A DNA stretch of 7,053 nt, taken from positions 1 to 7,053 of the forward strand of contig JAJZAG010000204.1 in the NCBI GenBank assembly GCA_021799555.1, written 5' to 3'. The notes beneath the pieces are model-generated. The model worked only from the letters and a program-made list of their open reading frames with translations. It was not told the origin of the DNA and did no database searches. Source of the stretch: Deltaproteobacteria bacterium. GTDB taxonomy: Bacteria; Desulfobacterota; Binatia; Binatales; Binataceae. The position numbers and the translations under genes are program-made. This document shows positions 6,054 through 7,053 of this stretch, one piece after another; positions within the stretch are counted from its first letter, which is position 1; each line of letters begins with the position of its first letter.

Positions 6054-6087
6054 ATTCCCGCGCGCGTGGCCGCCGCGCGCGAGGAAT
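6054..6087 (+). ncRNA. Strong hairpin, possibly part of an untranslated structured RNA
   Basis: ATTCC (6054-6058) plus CGCGCGCG (6059-6066) pair with CGCGCGCG (6074-6081) and GGAAT (6083-6087), over the 7-base loop TGGCCGC and with one bulged A at 6082. This makes a 13-base-pair stem, longer than any other hairpin I found here. No T tract follows, so it is not a standard intrinsic terminator. It may belong to a non-coding RNA, a transcript end or a palindromic repeat. The ncRNA label is only a candidate; the hairpin itself is clear. Confidence 0.35.
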
Positions 6088-6143
6088 CTCGGACGGCTGG
6101 CTGTGCGCGCCTCGGCGCGGAGGCCGAAAGTAGCTTGTGCAGA

Positions 6144-6161
6144 GGTTTCCCAGGGGAAGCC
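6144..6161 (+). repeat. Inverted repeat GTTTCCC-AG-GGGAAGC, copy 2
   Basis: GGTTTCC (6144-6150) pairs with GGAAGCC (6155-6161) using one G-U over a 4-base loop. It resembles the element at 5929-5945, which argues that the two share an origin or function. Confidence 0.5.
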
Positions 6162-6267
6162 CCGAGATCTTGATCGATTCACTTCCCGGGAGATACGGTC
6201 TCTCGCTCGCGCAGAGGTTGCTCGCGGCGATGACATCGGCGGTCGCGAGAGGCTAATCTCAGATACG

Positions 6268-7011
6268 ATGGCGTCAAAAGCAAAACCCGAGTCCAAACCG
6301 CGACCTCGAAATTCCAGAAATCCGCGCGCCGGCATCGCGCTCAAGGCGCTGATGTTCGACTTCGGGGGAACGCTCGCATTTCTCGATTACGAGCTGCTTG
6401 CGCGCGAGTTCAGCCGCCCCGGGCGCAAGCTCGACGCGCTCACGCTCGAGCTTGCCGAGTATCGCGGGCGCGCGATGATCGACCGCTACATGATGAACGG
6501 GCGCGCTCCCGACGTTAATCGCGGTTACGAGGAATTTTTCCGCGAATGGCTGGGCGCGGCGGGAATTCCCGAAGAGGAAATCCGCGAGTGCGGCGAACGC
6601 TTCCAGAAGATTCATCGCGAGGCGACTTTGTGGCGCGTCGTGCATCCGGGCACCCGCGAGGCCCTCGAACGCCTTAAACGCGCGGGCTACAAGCTCGCCA
6701 TAGTCTCGAACGCCGAAGGCCAGGTTGAAGGCGATGCGCACCGCTTCGGCCTTGCCGAGTATTTCGACACGATAATCGACTCGCACGTGGTCGGCGTCGC
6801 GAAACCCGACCCGCGCATCTTCCGGATCGCTCTCGAGCGCCTAGGCGTCGCGCCCGGTGAGGCGAAGTTCGCGGGCGATATCTACTCGATCGACATGCTC
6901 GGCGCCCGCGCCGCCGGAATCGACGCCCGCCTAATCGATCAACACGACCGCTACGACTGGGTCGATCACCCCAAAATCCGCCACGTCAGCGAGCTGCACA
7001 GGATTGAGTAG
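6268..7011 (+). CDS. HAD-superfamily hydrolase (subfamily IA-like)
   Basis: From ATG 6268 the product is 247 residues, normal for class IA haloacid-dehalogenase-like hydrolases, which are mostly phosphatases. Motif I is FDFGGTL with nucleophile Asp31; the usual second Asp, the general acid/base two residues later, is Gly33. Motif II is LAIVSN with Ser147, motif III is Lys179 in AKPDPRIF, and motif IV is AGDIYSIDMLGARAAG with Asp204 and Asp209. Residues of about 45-135 form a helical cap. Residues 2-24 are a basic, disordered-looking stretch. No good Shine-Dalgarno precedes the ATG (GAGAGG at 6246-6251 is 16 bases away), so the start is less certain; a TTG at 5875 in the same frame is possible but its extension does not look coding. 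A later ATG at 6352 would remove the strand leading to motif I. It is followed by a terminator, so this is the end of its transcript. The substrate is unknown. Confidence 0.88.
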   Translation: MASKAKPESKPRPRNSRNPRAGIALKALMFDFGGTLAFLDYELLAREFSRPGRKLDALTLELAEYRGRAMIDRYMMNGRAPDVNRGYEEFFREWLGAAGIPEEEIRECGERFQKIHREATLWRVVHPGTREALERLKRAGYKLAIVSNAEGQVEGDAHRFGLAEYFDTIIDSHVVGVAKPDPRIFRIALERLGVAPGEAKFAGDIYSIDMLGARAAGIDARLIDQHDRYDWVDHPKIRHVSELHRIE

Positions 7012-7024
7012 CGCGTCCGCGCCG

Positions 7025-7053
7025 CCAAGGCGTATTCGAACGCCTTGGTTTTT
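7025..7053 (+). terminator. Rho-independent terminator after the HAD gene
   Basis: CCAAGGCGT (7025-7033), loop ATTCGA and ACGCCTTGG (7040-7048) form a perfect 9-base-pair stem directly followed by TTTTT, which reaches the window end. It starts 14 bases after the HAD stop codon and is the only canonical intrinsic terminator found in the window. Confidence 0.93.

Larger units (their letters stand above)
5888..6069 (+). repeat. Direct repeat CCGCGCGCGTGG, two copies
   Basis: Exact 12-base copies lie at 5888-5899 and 6058-6069, both preceded by TTC. The second copy forms the left arm of the strong hairpin at 6054-6087. Low complexity makes chance possible, but together with the other repeats it suggests internal duplication. 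Confidence 0.45.
5855..6267. other. 413-base intergenic region with repeated motifs and hairpins, no convincing gene
   Basis: I see no convincing protein, tRNA or rRNA here. The frame of the downstream HAD gene is open back to a TTG at 5875, but the implied 131 residues are Arg/Pro/Ser-rich, without a recognisable domain, and look like translated non-coding DNA. The region holds two copies of GGAAGCTCTGC, two copies of CCGCGCGCGTGG, two GTTTCCC/GGGAAGC inverted repeats, two copies of GCAGAGGTT, the perfect palindrome GGCACGTGCC (5906-5915) and a strong hairpin at 6054-6087. This could be an untranslated structured RNA, a decayed small repeat element, or a regulatory region for the HAD gene; the sequence alone does not decide. 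Confidence 0.5.

Noticed and set aside
6081..6170. Resemblance to the GAGGAAAGTCCGG core of RNase P RNA (gaggaatctcggac)
   Set aside because: Only a few bases match, and the other conserved RNase P segments are absent.
5875..6267. TTG-initiated in-frame N-terminal extension of the HAD protein (131 residues)
   Set aside because: The residues are Arg/Pro/Ser-rich without domain features, HAD motif I is already at the normal distance from ATG 6268, and the DNA here carries repeats and hairpins instead. A real extension is not excluded.

Overview
The window is GC-rich bacterial DNA, with strong GC at third codon positions and many runs of gcgcgc/cgccgc. It carries seven protein genes, all on the + strand. 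NagA and AnmK, two enzymes of amino-sugar and cell-wall recycling, point to a peptidoglycan-containing, probably Gram-negative bacterium. The mix of MaoC hydratase, Leu/Ile/Val-type binding protein, PrxQ peroxiredoxin and GC-rich codon use would fit an uncultured deltaproteobacterium-like or Binatota-like lineage. That placement is a guess; nothing in the sequence fixes the taxon.

Layout. (1) 1-620: C-terminal 205 residues of N-acetylglucosamine-6-phosphate deacetylase (nagA), cut by the window edge. (2) 672-1523: a double-hotdog MaoC-family dehydratase/hydratase with a good Shine-Dalgarno. (3) 1551-2837: a branched-chain-amino-acid-type substrate-binding protein that starts at GTG directly on its first beta strand and so has no signal peptide. 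(4) 2818-4056: anhydro-N-acetylmuramic acid kinase (anmK), overlapping the previous gene by 20 bases. (5) 4227-5153: branched-chain amino acid aminotransferase (ilvE) from a TTG start, after a 170-base gap that probably separates transcription units. (6) 5240-5854: a PrxQ/Bcp-type peroxiredoxin with an N-terminal hydrophobic segment. (7) 6268-7011: a HAD-superfamily hydrolase, followed by a clear intrinsic terminator at 7025-7053. Between (6) and (7) lie 413 bases with no convincing gene but with several repeated motifs and a strong hairpin.

How the genes could work together. AnmK makes MurNAc-6-phosphate from anhydroMurNAc; MurQ (not in this window) would turn that into GlcNAc-6-phosphate, and NagA deacetylates GlcNAc-6-phosphate. 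The first and fourth genes therefore belong to one recycling route. The binding protein, IlvE and perhaps the MaoC protein have a loose branched-chain amino acid/acyl-CoA theme. The peroxiredoxin and HAD protein look like general housekeeping functions.

I do not see a defence system, mobile element, CRISPR array, tRNA or rRNA. The items most worth a second look are the leaderless binding protein embedded between peptidoglycan-recycling genes and the structured repeat-bearing region at 5855-6267.
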